From: JANXXV01 sp038230275
GTDB lineage: Bacteria; Acidobacteriota; Terriglobia; Bryobacterales; Bryobacteraceae
Assembly (NCBI GenBank): GCA_038230275.1
Contig: JBBRNO010000158.1
Coordinates: forward strand, 1 to 14,683
Length of the DNA stretch: 14,683 nucleotides
Direction of reading: 5' to 3'
In this document: positions 6,852 to 14,538 of the stretch, one piece after another
Position numbering within the stretch: position 1 is the first letter of the stretch
Layout of the letters: every line of letters begins with the position of its first letter
Made by a program: the position numbers and the translations under genes
The notes under the pieces: generated by a model
Databases searched by the model: none
The model's input: the letters and a program-made list of their open reading frames with translations, nothing else
Told to the model about the DNA's origin: nothing

Positions 6852-7736
6852 ATGGCTAATTTTTGTATTAAGTGCGGCGGCGCTCTGGATGCGAGTGCAG
6901 GGTTTTGCCGGCAATGCGGAAGTCCGGTCGCGGCCGGGCAGCCGCCGGTACAGAATGCCGCCCCTGTTTATAACGCTCCGCCGCCCGCAGCACCCTTGCC
7001 GCCGGCGACATCGAGCAGTTCCGCGCTGAAATTCCTGCTGATCGCGTTCCTGATCTTCGCGGTATTAGGAGTGGCCGGGATTGCGGGTGTCTATTACTAC
7101 GCCAAGGGAAAAGTGACGGCGAAGATGGCAGAGTTTAAGGAGCAGACCGGCGTGGATGTGGGACAGGCGCTGGAGAAGGCGGCCCACAGCAAGCCGTCGT
7201 CGAGTGAAAGGCGAGATGGCTGTTTGATGCTGACGAAGGCGGAGGCCGAACAGATTTTGGGGATGCCGCTGGAACGGGTGAGTGGACGTCCAAGCGCCAA
7301 CGAATCCGGGGAGCATTGCGAGTATTATGCCCCCGCTAGCGCAGCCAAAGCGAGCGCCGAGCAGGCGGCTGAACGCCTGAAGCAGTTGGGGAAATCAGGC
7401 TCAGCCAAGAGCGATGAAGCGAATTTGAAAGATATTGAAGGCGTGGTGAAGAGCATGGGGGCGGCGATGAGCGACGGCAGCACGCCGGTTCTCGTGGTAA
7501 CAATTTACCGGGGCGATGCGCAGGCCGCAATCTTAGGTTTGAATCTGGGAGTGGTGCTGGGCGGGATGAAGGCGGAGAAAGTCCCGGGCCCCTGGGACGA
7601 AGCCACGATGGGACCGCTAAATTCTTTGATGACTGTGCGCAAAGGTGACAACGGTTTGATGATCGATCTGCGGCAACTGCCGGAAGGGCGCGAGAAGGGG
7701 ATAGAAATCGCGAAGACGGTGGTGGCGAAATTTTGA
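6852..7736 (+). CDS. Zinc-ribbon single-pass membrane protein of unknown function
   Basis: 294 residues. An N-terminal zinc ribbon has CIKC (5-8) and CRQC (19-22), giving four metal cysteines. A Pro/Ala-rich linker (about 28-58) follows, then one transmembrane helix (about 60-83) and a large C-terminal domain. That domain has DGCLMLTKAEAEQILGMPLE near 122-141 and a second cysteine at 156 (HCEYY), so C124-C156 could form a disulfide outside the membrane. With no signal peptide before it, the ribbon would be cytoplasmic and the C-terminus periplasmic. The C-LTxxEAxxILG pattern recalls exported ligand-binding-like domains, but I cannot name the family. Downstream the GNAT gene starts nine bases after the stop. 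Longer starts are rejected on ribosome-binding-site grounds. Confidence 0.85.
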   Translation: MANFCIKCGGALDASAGFCRQCGSPVAAGQPPVQNAAPVYNAPPPAAPLPPATSSSSALKFLLIAFLIFAVLGVAGIAGVYYYAKGKVTAKMAEFKEQTGVDVGQALEKAAHSKPSSSERRDGCLMLTKAEAEQILGMPLERVSGRPSANESGEHCEYYAPASAAKASAEQAAERLKQLGKSGSAKSDEANLKDIEGVVKSMGAAMSDGSTPVLVVTIYRGDAQAAILGLNLGVVLGGMKAEKVPGPWDEATMGPLNSLMTVRKGDNGLMIDLRQLPEGREKGIEIAKTVVAKF

Positions 7737-7745
7737 TCTTGCAGA

Positions 7746-8519
7746 ATGCCGCGGCTGTTTGATCTGGCGGTTGCCCGTACCATTCTGCAGTCCGATCCCG
7801 TGTGGTGCGTATACGCGTTGGGTGATTTGGAACCCGCCCTGGCGGCGAAGTGTTCCTGGTATTGGAACGAAGGCGATCTCCGTGCGCTGGTTTTGATCTA
7901 TCGCGGATACTCACCGCCGATTCTCTTCGTGATGGGCCAGGCTGAACTGACGGCGGGGCTGGTGCGTGAGATCGGCTTGGAACCGGCTCTTTCCTTGCAC
8001 GTGCAGCCTGAGATCGTACCCCTACTAGCGGCGCGTTACCAGATTACGGATGAAAAGGCAGACTGGCGGATGGCGGTTCGCGCGGAGGACTTCCGGCCGG
8101 CGTCAGTCGAGAACACCGTGTTGCTGGGGCAGGCCGATCTGGATCGCGTGAAATTGCTTTATGCGGACGGTGAGGCGTCAGGGGAATCTCCCGAGTACTT
8201 CGCTGCCGGGTCTTTGCGGGATGGCGTGTTCCATGGAGTTTTAGAAGGGGATGAACTGGTAGCGGTGGCGGGTACTCATCTGGTATCGGTGGCGGAGGGG
8301 GTGGCCGCGATTGGCAACGTTTATACGCGCCGAGACCGCCGGGGGCTGGGCTTGGCGGCGCAAACCGCCAGCGCCGTTTTCAGTGACCTGACGGACCGCG
8401 GCATCCGCACTATTGCGTTAAACGTCCGGCAGCAAAACGCGCAGGCGATTCGGGTGTACCAGCGATTGGGATTCCGGAAGCACTGCGAGTTCCGCGAAGG
8501 CATCGCGTCGCTCCGGTAG
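7746..8519 (+). CDS. GNAT-family N-acetyltransferase
   Basis: 257 residues. The C-terminal half (about 115-257) is a GNAT fold: LVAVAGTHLVS (beta 4 region), GNVYTRRDRRGLGLAAQTAS with the acetyl-CoA loop R198-R199-G200-L-G202, then ALNVRQQNAQAIRVYQRLGFRK, where N231 and Y238 are the usual motif B residues. The N-terminal 110 residues have no acetyl-CoA loop and look like the degenerate half of two-domain GNATs. It transfers an acetyl group to an amine; the target, small molecule or protein, is unknown. It sits nine bases after the zinc-ribbon gene and is probably in one transcript with it. The upstream ribosome binding site is weak, consistent with coupling. Confidence 0.88.
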   Translation: MPRLFDLAVARTILQSDPVWCVYALGDLEPALAAKCSWYWNEGDLRALVLIYRGYSPPILFVMGQAELTAGLVREIGLEPALSLHVQPEIVPLLAARYQITDEKADWRMAVRAEDFRPASVENTVLLGQADLDRVKLLYADGEASGESPEYFAAGSLRDGVFHGVLEGDELVAVAGTHLVSVAEGVAAIGNVYTRRDRRGLGLAAQTASAVFSDLTDRGIRTIALNVRQQNAQAIRVYQRLGFRKHCEFREGIASLR

Positions 8520-8524
8520 GATGG

Positions 8525-8539
8525 CGGCATGATGTGCCG
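8525..8539 (+). terminator. Short hairpin after the GNAT gene
   Basis: CGGCA-TGATG-TGCCG gives a five-base stem with a five-base loop, starting six bases after the GNAT stop. No U-run follows, so it is at best a weak or factor-assisted terminator. Its right arm can also pair (GTGCC with GGCAC at 8549-8553) with the next inverted repeat. Confidence 0.3.
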
Positions 8540-8543
8540 ATAG

Positions 8544-8559
8544 AATGTGGCACCACATT
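8544..8559. repeat. 16-base inverted repeat AATGTGG-CA-CCACATT
   Basis: Seven-base perfect arms around a CA centre, lying between the GNAT stop and the readable start of the receptor remnant. It could be a hairpin (six-base stem, four-base loop) acting in termination, or an operator-like dyad. It lies four bases after the previous hairpin. Confidence 0.5.
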
Positions 8560-8561
8560 AA

Positions 8562-9323
8562 GCACGGTTCGATTACTTCGATCAAACCGGCAAGGCGACA
8601 CCGATCAACAGCCACAATTTCAGACTGACAGCTGGAATGCCACTGCATAAGGATCGTGTTTTCTTTTTCGACAGCTTTCAAAAGATCATCGCGCGCGGTT
8701 CCGGTGGCACCAGGGTTGCGAACATCCCGCGTGAAGACGAGATCACGGGCGCGATTGACCCGACGGTGGCGTTGCTGCTAAAGAGGCTCCACAAAGAGCG
8801 GATTTCTTCGGCTCCTCCGCGCGGCTGGACTGGAACATCAGCCGGAACGATTACTTTACGCGCGATTCGGTTAGCAAGGCGGGTTTCCCAACGCTGGCGC
8901 CGCGCTGCAGAATCCGTTTAACACTCCCGACAACAGAGCGGTATTCGCTTTCGATTTACCGCAACGGGTGGTGATGACCCACACATTCGAATCAGCGCAG
9001 GCGTTTGGCATTCAGAACCCCTGGCTTCGCCACCATCTTGCCAAGGGCTGGCAGTTCGATGGGACCATTCAGGCGCAATGCGGTGTGCCGATCACACTTC
9101 TTGCCGGCTCCCGCTCGGGTTTGGCCAATTTACCGGTGCTTCGATTCACCCAAGACCCCGGCGCCGGCGATCGGAATCCGAACAATGTGATTGGATGGTG
9201 GGACGGACGATTATTGTCACCGAGGCGGTGCGATTGAGAATGCAGGTTCAGGCGTACAACGTATTCAACAACACCGACCCGGATGCGCGGAACTTTCAAG
9301 TAGTGCTGCGAATTCTTTGGTAG
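8562..9323 (+). pseudogene. Decayed Oar-like TonB-dependent receptor, multiple frameshifts and deletions
   Basis: Four receptor-like blocks lie in order but in changing frames. From 8562 in frame 3: FDYFDQTGK...NSHNFRLTAGMPLHKDRVFFFDSFQ, the 'GGPI-KDKxFFF' region of acidobacterial receptors. From about 8804, one frame away: FFGSSARLDWNISRNDYF, the start of the barrel. From about 8896, a third frame: QNPFNTPDNRAVFAFDLPQR and HHLAKGWQFDGTIQAQCGVPIT, the late barrel. From about 9215: TEAVRLRMQVQAYNVFNN ending NFQVVLRILW, with the aromatic C-terminus of an outer-membrane protein. A stop (8559-8561) closes the first frame upstream. An intact receptor is about 1000 residues, so the signal peptide, regulatory-like domain, most of the plug and most of the barrel are gone. 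It cannot make a working receptor. Confidence 0.85.
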
Positions 9324-9327
9324 CCGT

Positions 9328-9621
9328 TCAACTGGCCAAGCTGGAGCCGGCGATGAGGGCCATCATATTCCAGGCAACGAGAAGCGCAAACAGGATGTTA
9401 ATCCTTAATAGCAGGCGGTACTTTTGGATCCGCCAGCAGTAGACACCGAGTGCCAGCGCCAACACCTTTATCAGCACCAGGCCCACCATGGGAGAGGGCG
9501 TGATATGCATCATGCCTTTCACCAGCGGATTGGCTTCCTTCACCCCGTTTATCAGAAATGCCACCGTGGTCAATAAATCCAGGAGCTGCAGATAAGAGTA
9601 CTGAAGAATCAGATTGTTCAT
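9328..9621 (-). CDS. Small three-helix membrane protein (DUF5658-like)
   Basis: 97 residues, almost wholly hydrophobic, with three predicted transmembrane helices (about 8-26, 43-62 and 72-92). The D-LLTT (15-19) and KEANPLV (28-34) elements match what I recall of the DUF5658 pattern (aspartate-TT ... G-E-NP). No function is known. The start has a G-rich GAGGGGGG just upstream, and the start codon is seven bases after the stop of the beta-CASP gene, so the two are likely co-transcribed. Its stop faces the end of the receptor pseudogene at a distance of four bases. Confidence 0.75.
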   Translation of the reverse strand: MNNLILQYSYLQLLDLLTTVAFLINGVKEANPLVKGMMHITPSPMVGLVLIKVLALALGVYCWRIQKYRLLLRINILFALLVAWNMMALIAGSSLAS

Positions 9622-9628
9622 GCCCCCC

Positions 9629-11047
9629 TCAGAGCAGTTCGAAAGATTGCCCTCGAGCCGGAATCTCCACGGATAAGTTCAACTGCTCTCGAATGGCGGT
9701 TGCCAACGCATTTTGTGCCAGCAATTCCCCATGCACGAGGAATACCTTTTTCAATCCGGCCGCGGCGGGCTTCATCCACTGAATCAGCCCCCGTTGGTCT
9801 GCATGGCCGCTAAGCTCATTCAATTTAACCACTTCGGCGCGCAACCTCATCGGCTCGCCGAAAATAGATACTTCTCGCTCTTGCTCGACGATCTTTCGAC
9901 CCAGTGTATTTTCTGCCTGAAATCCGGTAATCAAGACCAGGTTTCGGGAGTCTTCGATGTTGTTTTTGAGATGGTGAAGGATGCGGCCTGCCTCGCACAT
10001 GCCCGAAGCGGAGATGATGACCATGGGACCGCGCAGATCGTTCAAGGCCTTTGATTCCTCCACGCTCTGCACATAGCGCAGTCGTTTGAAGCCGAACGGA
10101 TCTTCGCCATTTTGGGAAAACGCATTTGTTTCGGTGTCCAGAGATCCGGCATTTTTGCGGAATACCTCAGTGGCTTTCAGAGCCAGGGGACTATCGACAA
10201 ACATCGGAATGGAGGGAATCTTGTGCTGGTTGATGAGCTGGTGCAACACAAAAACAAGCTGTTGCGTTCGTCCCACGGCGAAGGCGGGGACAATAATCCG
10301 GCCGCCTCGATTGCACACCCGGTTGATGACCGCGGCGAGTTTCTCTTCCACCATGCCCATCTCCTGGTGCAGGCGATTGCCGTATGTGCTTTCCACGATC
10401 AAATAGTCGCCAAGCGGGCAGAATTCCGGATCTGGAATCAATGGCAAGCCGGGGCGGCCCACGTCGCCGGAGAAGATGAGGCTAGTGCGTTTACCTGCCT
10501 CCTCCAGTTGCAAGGCCACCGATGTGGAGCCTAGCATGTGGCCGGCGTCGACGGACTGATAAGTCACGCCTGGGCCCACGTTGACGGGAAAATGCAGAGG
10601 CACGCGCTGGAACCGCTGCAAGACCTGTTCGGCGTCCGCCACGGTGTAGATCGGCGTAATCTCGCGGTCGCCGGCATCGGTACCAAGCAATTTCTTTCGC
10701 CGCCAGCTCCGCTTGTTGATAAACTCGGCGTCCTTCTCTTGAATGAAGGCGGAATCCAGCAGCATTGGTTCGCAGAGGTCCGCCGTGGCGGGCGACGTAT
10801 AGATAGGCCCGGTGAACCCGTTCTTGGCGAGTGTCGGCAGATTTCCGCTGTGGTCAATATGAGCGTGCGACAGAATGACCGCACTGATATCGGCGGCGGG
10901 AAATGGCAAGTTGGCGTTCCGCTCCCTGGCTTCCTGGCGGCGGCCCTGAAACGTTCCGCAATCGAGCAGGTACTGCTGGCCTTGCACGGTAAGGTGATGC
11001 ATGGATCCGGTAACGGTTTGGGCAGCGCCCCAGAAAGTGAGTTTCAT
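9629..11047 (-). CDS. Beta-CASP metallo-beta-lactamase fold protein (CPSF73-like RNase family)
   Basis: 472 residues. The metal-binding motif HAHIDH is at 61-66, with further ligands H170 (DAGHMLGS), D195 (FSGDVGRPG) and H439 (FLVHGE). VESTYGNR (218-225) is beta-CASP motif A, VPAFAVGRTQQ (253-263) opens the CASP domain, ISASGMCEAGR (345-355) and ELSGHAD (411-417) supply the later motifs, and the end fits the RMMBL domain. There is no KH domain, unlike archaeal aCPSF1. By homology it should be a zinc-dependent endo- or 5'-exoribonuclease acting on RNA in the cytoplasm. Distinct from RNase J in motif detail, but exact activity is inferred. The DUF5658-like gene follows after seven bases. Only 27 bases separate its ATG from the divergent glycosyltransferase start. 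Confidence 0.92.
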   Translation of the reverse strand: MKLTFWGAAQTVTGSMHHLTVQGQQYLLDCGTFQGRRQEARERNANLPFPAADISAVILSHAHIDHSGNLPTLAKNGFTGPIYTSPATADLCEPMLLDSAFIQEKDAEFINKRSWRRKKLLGTDAGDREITPIYTVADAEQVLQRFQRVPLHFPVNVGPGVTYQSVDAGHMLGSTSVALQLEEAGKRTSLIFSGDVGRPGLPLIPDPEFCPLGDYLIVESTYGNRLHQEMGMVEEKLAAVINRVCNRGGRIIVPAFAVGRTQQLVFVLHQLINQHKIPSIPMFVDSPLALKATEVFRKNAGSLDTETNAFSQNGEDPFGFKRLRYVQSVEESKALNDLRGPMVIISASGMCEAGRILHHLKNNIEDSRNLVLITGFQAENTLGRKIVEQEREVSIFGEPMRLRAEVVKLNELSGHADQRGLIQWMKPAAAGLKKVFLVHGELLAQNALATAIREQLNLSVEIPARGQSFELL

Positions 11048-11074
11048 CCCTTGAATGATACTCTAGGTCTTCAC

Positions 11075-12646
11075 ATGAAACAGGCGGTTCTGTTTGTACT
11101 CATCCTGCTGCCATCGGCGTGGTTCAGTTGGTGGAACCGGGACATGCCGCAGTTAGGCGTGCACCACGATGACGCACTGTATTGGGTGGGCGCCAAGGCG
11201 ATTGCCAGCGGACAGGGTTATCGAATACTCAGCTATCCAGGAGAACCGTTTCAGACGAAATATCCGCCGTTGTTCCCTGCCCTGCTGGCAATCGCCTGGA
11301 AGTTGGACCCGGTGTTCCCGCATAACCTGCGCTGGGCGGCGTTGCTCGCGTGGTTGATGATGCCGTTTTATATTTTGTTGGTACGGAAGGTATTCCGGGA
11401 TTTCGGATTTTCGGCGTGGTGGAGCTGGGGCATCACCGCGGCTATCGGCTATAACGTGATGACCGTCCTACTCAGCCTCTCGCTGATGTCGGAATTGGCG
11501 TTCAGTGTCTTATTGCTGGCAGTTTTGATTCTCGCCGCGCGAGAAGCGGTTCCGGGGTGGGCTCTGGGACTGCTGGCAGGAGCCGCATTTCTGCTGCGAT
11601 CGCTAGCGCTGCCACTGGCTGTTTCCGTGCCGATCTGCTTCTGGATGCAAGGACGCCGGAAAGATGGGATTGGGTTTGTTTGTGCAATGCTGCCGGTGAT
11701 CGCCGTTTGGCAGATATGGGCGCGTGCACACCAAATGCCGGCGACTGACGCCATCGGACTTTACTACACGAATTACCTTGGCTTCCATCTGAAGTACGTC
11801 CATTGGCGAGACTTGCCGATCCTTTTCTGGACCAATCTGGATGCCTTCTTCACTGCCACGGGCCGACTGCTGATCTTCAATCCCGATGAGGGTTTCTGGG
11901 CCGTGCAACTGACGCGCATCACCAGTTTTGCCGCGCTGATGGGAACGGTCAGGCTGGTGCGGGAGACGCGGCGATTTCAGTTTGCAGCCTATGCCATGGG
12001 CGCGTCGGCCATGCTGCTGTTATGGCACTATCCGCCCAGCCCTCGGTTTGTCTACGCGCTTTATCCGCTGCTGTTGGCCGGGTGGGTGACGGAGATGAAG
12101 CACATAGCCAAGATGCTTGGCGGCGCATTCCAGAAGCCCAAGCGCGACGAACGAATCGCGGCTGGCCTGCTGAGTGGAGCCGCGACGGGATACATTGGCC
12201 TGTTTGTCTGGTTCACGTATACGGGGCTCTCTACGTTAATGCCGTCTTTGCTGGACAACCGCCGGCAATGGACCGCGGAGCATCAACCGGCCTACGAATG
12301 GATCAGGAACAACACTAATCCGAGTGCGCAATTTTTCGCCTACGACGATGTGATGCTGCATCTTTACACAGGCCGGCACGCTGTGGGAAGTCCAATTCCT
12401 CCGGACCTACTGTTCCGGGGCGATGAGGCGGGCATCGAGAACTTTGTGAAAGAAACACCTTCGGTGGCGCGCGCGATGGCTCTGGAATATCTGCTGCTTA
12501 CCGACACCGATTACTCAAGGGACTTGCATGAAGAGCGAATGCAATTGTTACACAAGACCGTGAGCGGAGATCCGCAGTATGAAGAGATCTACCGCGATCC
12601 GCACGCTACGGTGTATCGTTACCGGCCGCGTCCCCCGGAATTGTGA
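11075..12646 (+). CDS. GT-C-type membrane glycosyltransferase (GT39/ArnT-like)
   Basis: 523 residues from the ATG at 11075. The frame stays open 537 bases further upstream, but that part is antisense to the beta-CASP gene and lacks membrane character; the hydrophobic first helix (residues 3-18) begins right at this ATG. About ten transmembrane helices follow up to about residue 390, then a soluble C-terminal domain (390-523). HHDDALYW (30-37) in the first extracytoplasmic loop is the acidic pair (D32, D33) expected of polyprenyl-phosphate-sugar-dependent GT-C enzymes. YPPLFPALLA (63-72) and YPPSPRFVYALYPLLLAGW (319-337) are also typical of the fold. It would transfer a sugar from a lipid carrier outside the cytoplasm; acceptor unknown. 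No strong ribosome binding site is visible. Its end overlaps the convergent FecR gene by 28 bases. Confidence 0.82.
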   Translation: MKQAVLFVLILLPSAWFSWWNRDMPQLGVHHDDALYWVGAKAIASGQGYRILSYPGEPFQTKYPPLFPALLAIAWKLDPVFPHNLRWAALLAWLMMPFYILLVRKVFRDFGFSAWWSWGITAAIGYNVMTVLLSLSLMSELAFSVLLLAVLILAAREAVPGWALGLLAGAAFLLRSLALPLAVSVPICFWMQGRRKDGIGFVCAMLPVIAVWQIWARAHQMPATDAIGLYYTNYLGFHLKYVHWRDLPILFWTNLDAFFTATGRLLIFNPDEGFWAVQLTRITSFAALMGTVRLVRETRRFQFAAYAMGASAMLLLWHYPPSPRFVYALYPLLLAGWVTEMKHIAKMLGGAFQKPKRDERIAAGLLSGAATGYIGLFVWFTYTGLSTLMPSLLDNRRQWTAEHQPAYEWIRNNTNPSAQFFAYDDVMLHLYTGRHAVGSPIPPDLLFRGDEAGIENFVKETPSVARAMALEYLLLTDTDYSRDLHEERMQLLHKTVSGDPQYEEIYRDPHATVYRYRPRPPEL

Positions 12647-13647
12647 GTACCACCCGAATCGCCTGAGCGGCCACCTTCGGCGGGAGCGGCCGCTGGGGCT
12701 GCATTGCCTGTGCCGGCAGAGACCGGTGAGGCGCTGCGATAGACCGCGGATGACCTGGAGGCAGTATCATAACCCAGATTCGAGTTGTATTGTGGCGACC
12801 TGTTTAGGTCACCACCCGAGCCGGTGAACCCTGAGTTATTGACATTCGATACCGGCCGGACATTTTCATAGACGCGCACGACGTAGGCGGGCGAGTAGTA
12901 GTTATAGCCGAAGGGACTGCTATAGAAACCGCGGTAGGGAATGTAGGTGAACGAACCAAACATCGGATTCCACATCCAGCCGCTGGAGAGCCAGCTACCG
13001 CCATTTTCCTGAACCGACTTGGCAGCGGACAGATTGGCAACGGCCAGATCACCAGCCCGGCGGCTGGCCCAGCGATAGAACGGATCGCCGACCTTGTTAT
13101 CGAATTTCTCGGGCGAAAGGACGCCGGATAGAAGCGTTTCCTTCCCTTCCTTCAAAGTGATGGTCTGACCGGCTTTGGTCACCGAAGCTTCACCGTCGTA
13201 GACGCGAAGCATGTCGCCGGCGGCATCCAGGCGGATGAGGCCCTTCTTGTGGAACTCCACGATTGCATCTTTATAGATGAAGGTGACAGCGTTGTCCTTC
13301 TGCAATTCCGCGCATTCCACCAACATGGATCCGGTGAGCAGTTCGACACGGGTATCGATGAGACGGCTGGAGATCATTTTCACGGAACTGTTTTCCGATA
13401 CACGCAGGAACACGCCGGGAGTTAACAGAATCTCCGCGCGGCCTTCCGCCGTATTCAGAACCTGCCCTTCCTTGACGTCGGGAAAGTGACCGAATTTCGT
13501 ATCCAGAGCTTGACCGGCGATCGAAACGTCCCCTTCCAAGTAGTGGACCATGCCGGAGCGCGCCGAGATAGCCATTTGGGCGAAGGAAGTGGAGCAAAGC
13601 AGACAGGATCCGAGGATTAGAGCGGTGGAGCGCAGGATAGCGTTCAT
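12619..13647 (-). CDS. Exported FecR-domain protein with aromatic and Gly-rich tail
   Basis: 342 residues from the ATG at 13647. The frame reaches 13701, but a Sec signal peptide (residues 1-23, ending SFAQ) starts here and GGGAG lies nine bases upstream. Residues about 32-175 form a FecR-like beta domain: GMVHYLEGDVSIAG, EGQVLNTAEGRAEILLTPGVFLRV and VELLTGSMLVE. A second part (about 215-260) is strikingly aromatic (WMWNPMFGSFTYIPYRG, FYSSPFGYNYYSP). The end (about 270-342) is low-complexity Ser/Gly/Asn/Ala and finishes in GGRGR. Classical FecR is an inner-membrane anti-sigma regulator; this one has no cytoplasmic part or sigma partner nearby and is probably a secreted or surface protein of a common acidobacterial type. 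Function unknown. Confidence 0.85.
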   Translation of the reverse strand: MNAILRSTALILGSCLLCSTSFAQMAISARSGMVHYLEGDVSIAGQALDTKFGHFPDVKEGQVLNTAEGRAEILLTPGVFLRVSENSSVKMISSRLIDTRVELLTGSMLVECAELQKDNAVTFIYKDAIVEFHKKGLIRLDAAGDMLRVYDGEASVTKAGQTITLKEGKETLLSGVLSPEKFDNKVGDPFYRWASRRAGDLAVANLSAAKSVQENGGSWLSSGWMWNPMFGSFTYIPYRGFYSSPFGYNYYSPAYVVRVYENVRPVSNVNNSGFTGSGGDLNRSPQYNSNLGYDTASRSSAVYRSASPVSAGTGNAAPAAAPAEGGRSGDSGGTHNSGGRGR

Positions 13648-13843
13648 CAATAGATACTCCCATCCAAAGTATACCGCTGTTCTGCCGGTGAGGATGGGCA
13701 CGCTATGTTCATGCGTGTGCAGTGAAGGAACGGTGGACGCAGTTCTCCTCTTCTTTCACCCTTGCTGATTCAAATTGTCAAAGATCCGCGGGATAGAGCT
13801 TCCTGCGAAGATACCCCTGGCGCCGATATGGTTCGATTTCCAG
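13648..13843. other. 196-base gap without a gene
   Basis: Between the FecR-like start and the NGAK-family stop. Apart from the promoter and ribosome binding site noted above, I see no credible coding frame, RNA gene or strong terminator in it. It would hold the 3' end of the upstream minus-strand transcript and the FecR-like promoter. Confidence 0.5.
13657..13673 (-). promoter_or_regulatory. Ribosome binding site and -10 candidate of the FecR-like gene
   Basis: On the minus strand, TATACT (13673-13668, 5/6 match to a -10 box) is followed by GGGAG (13661-13657) nine bases before the ATG. The Shine-Dalgarno is convincing. The -10 box has no good -35 partner and would give a very short leader, so the promoter part is tentative. 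Confidence 0.35.
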
Positions 13844-14530
13844 TTATTCCGTGCTTTCCTGCGGCGATTCGGAGTGCTCGCACGGTGACTTCAGAGTGGA
13901 CAGGCAACTGGGTCGTAAATCTGGAGGCAATGGAGTGATTGTTTCGGCGAAGTCAGGCAAGGAAACCGGTACGGAGACCGTTGGTGGAGGGTCGTTTCGC
14001 AATTCTTGCGATGAGATTGGTTCGGGACGGTTTTCGCCGATTTGGATAGCTCGGCGCAGGCGTACCAGCGTGCTGATGGCCCGTTGGTATAACCGGGTGT
14101 AAGTAGTTTCGTAGCGCAAAAGGAGGTCGAGGGACTTTTCGTCGTTGGCCAGGGTGGTGAAGGCGACGGTGACGCGGGTTGCCTGGTCGATCTGGTGGAA
14201 TTTCTTGGCGATTTCCGCATCTTGCTGGTCCATTTTCAGATCCAGGGCCGCGGTTTGCATGATCCAGATTCGGCGGAGACGCCATTGCGAGGCCACCATT
14301 TGGTCGACTAGATCCATTTCGACGCGATTAATGGGTTGGAACGTTTCGATGTACGTTTCATGAAGTTCGTCGAAACTGGCTTGGGATTCATTGGTGAGGA
14401 CGATCATTTTCGACGTGAGGCCGTGTTTGATGGCGTTCTTGGAGGACTGCTGAATTCCCGCCGGGGACTTCGTCCCGGCTGCCTTGGCGCCATTCTGGCG
14501 TGCCTGTTTGCGTAATTGTCTTGACGACAT
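13844..14530 (-). CDS. NGAK/KNAIKHGL-motif protein of unknown function
   Basis: 228 residues from the ATG at 14530. A TTG at 14572 is in frame but lies inside the transposase gene, while the ATG has GAGG eight bases upstream. The basic N-terminus carries RQNGAKAAGTKSPAG (11-25) and SSKNAIKHGLTSK (29-41), the hallmark of a large, unnamed paralogous family in Acidobacteria and Planctomycetes (usual form NGAxSxGPxTxEGKxxSxxNAxKHGL). The middle (about 50-165) is predicted helical with FQPINRVEMDLVDQMVASQWRLRR, also typical. The C-terminal 60 residues are Pro/Ser/Glu-rich and probably disordered. The N-terminal motif resembles short nucleic-acid-binding motifs, but no function is established. No signal peptide or membrane segment. 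It sits directly behind an insertion sequence end. Confidence 0.8.
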   Translation of the reverse strand: MSSRQLRKQARQNGAKAAGTKSPAGIQQSSKNAIKHGLTSKMIVLTNESQASFDELHETYIETFQPINRVEMDLVDQMVASQWRLRRIWIMQTAALDLKMDQQDAEIAKKFHQIDQATRVTVAFTTLANDEKSLDLLLRYETTYTRLYQRAISTLVRLRRAIQIGENRPEPISSQELRNDPPPTVSVPVSLPDFAETITPLPPDLRPSCLSTLKSPCEHSESPQESTE

Positions 14531-14538
14531 TGGAGGTA

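Noticed and set aside
7336..7914. 192-codon minus-strand frame
   Set aside because: Opposite the zinc-ribbon and GNAT genes; Pro/Arg/Ser-rich composition typical of an antisense shadow.
8637..9237. Separate small genes of 94 and 89 codons
   Set aside because: Their translations are consecutive pieces of one TonB-dependent receptor in different frames, so they are parts of a pseudogene.
10538..11074. 179-codon upstream extension of the glycosyltransferase frame
   Set aside because: It is antisense to the conserved N-terminal half of the beta-CASP gene and lacks membrane segments; the first hydrophobic helix begins at the ATG at 11075.
13785..13815. Possible terminator around ATCCGCGGGAT and CTTCCTGCGAAG
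   Set aside because: Stems of only four to five bases with no T-run; too weak to call.
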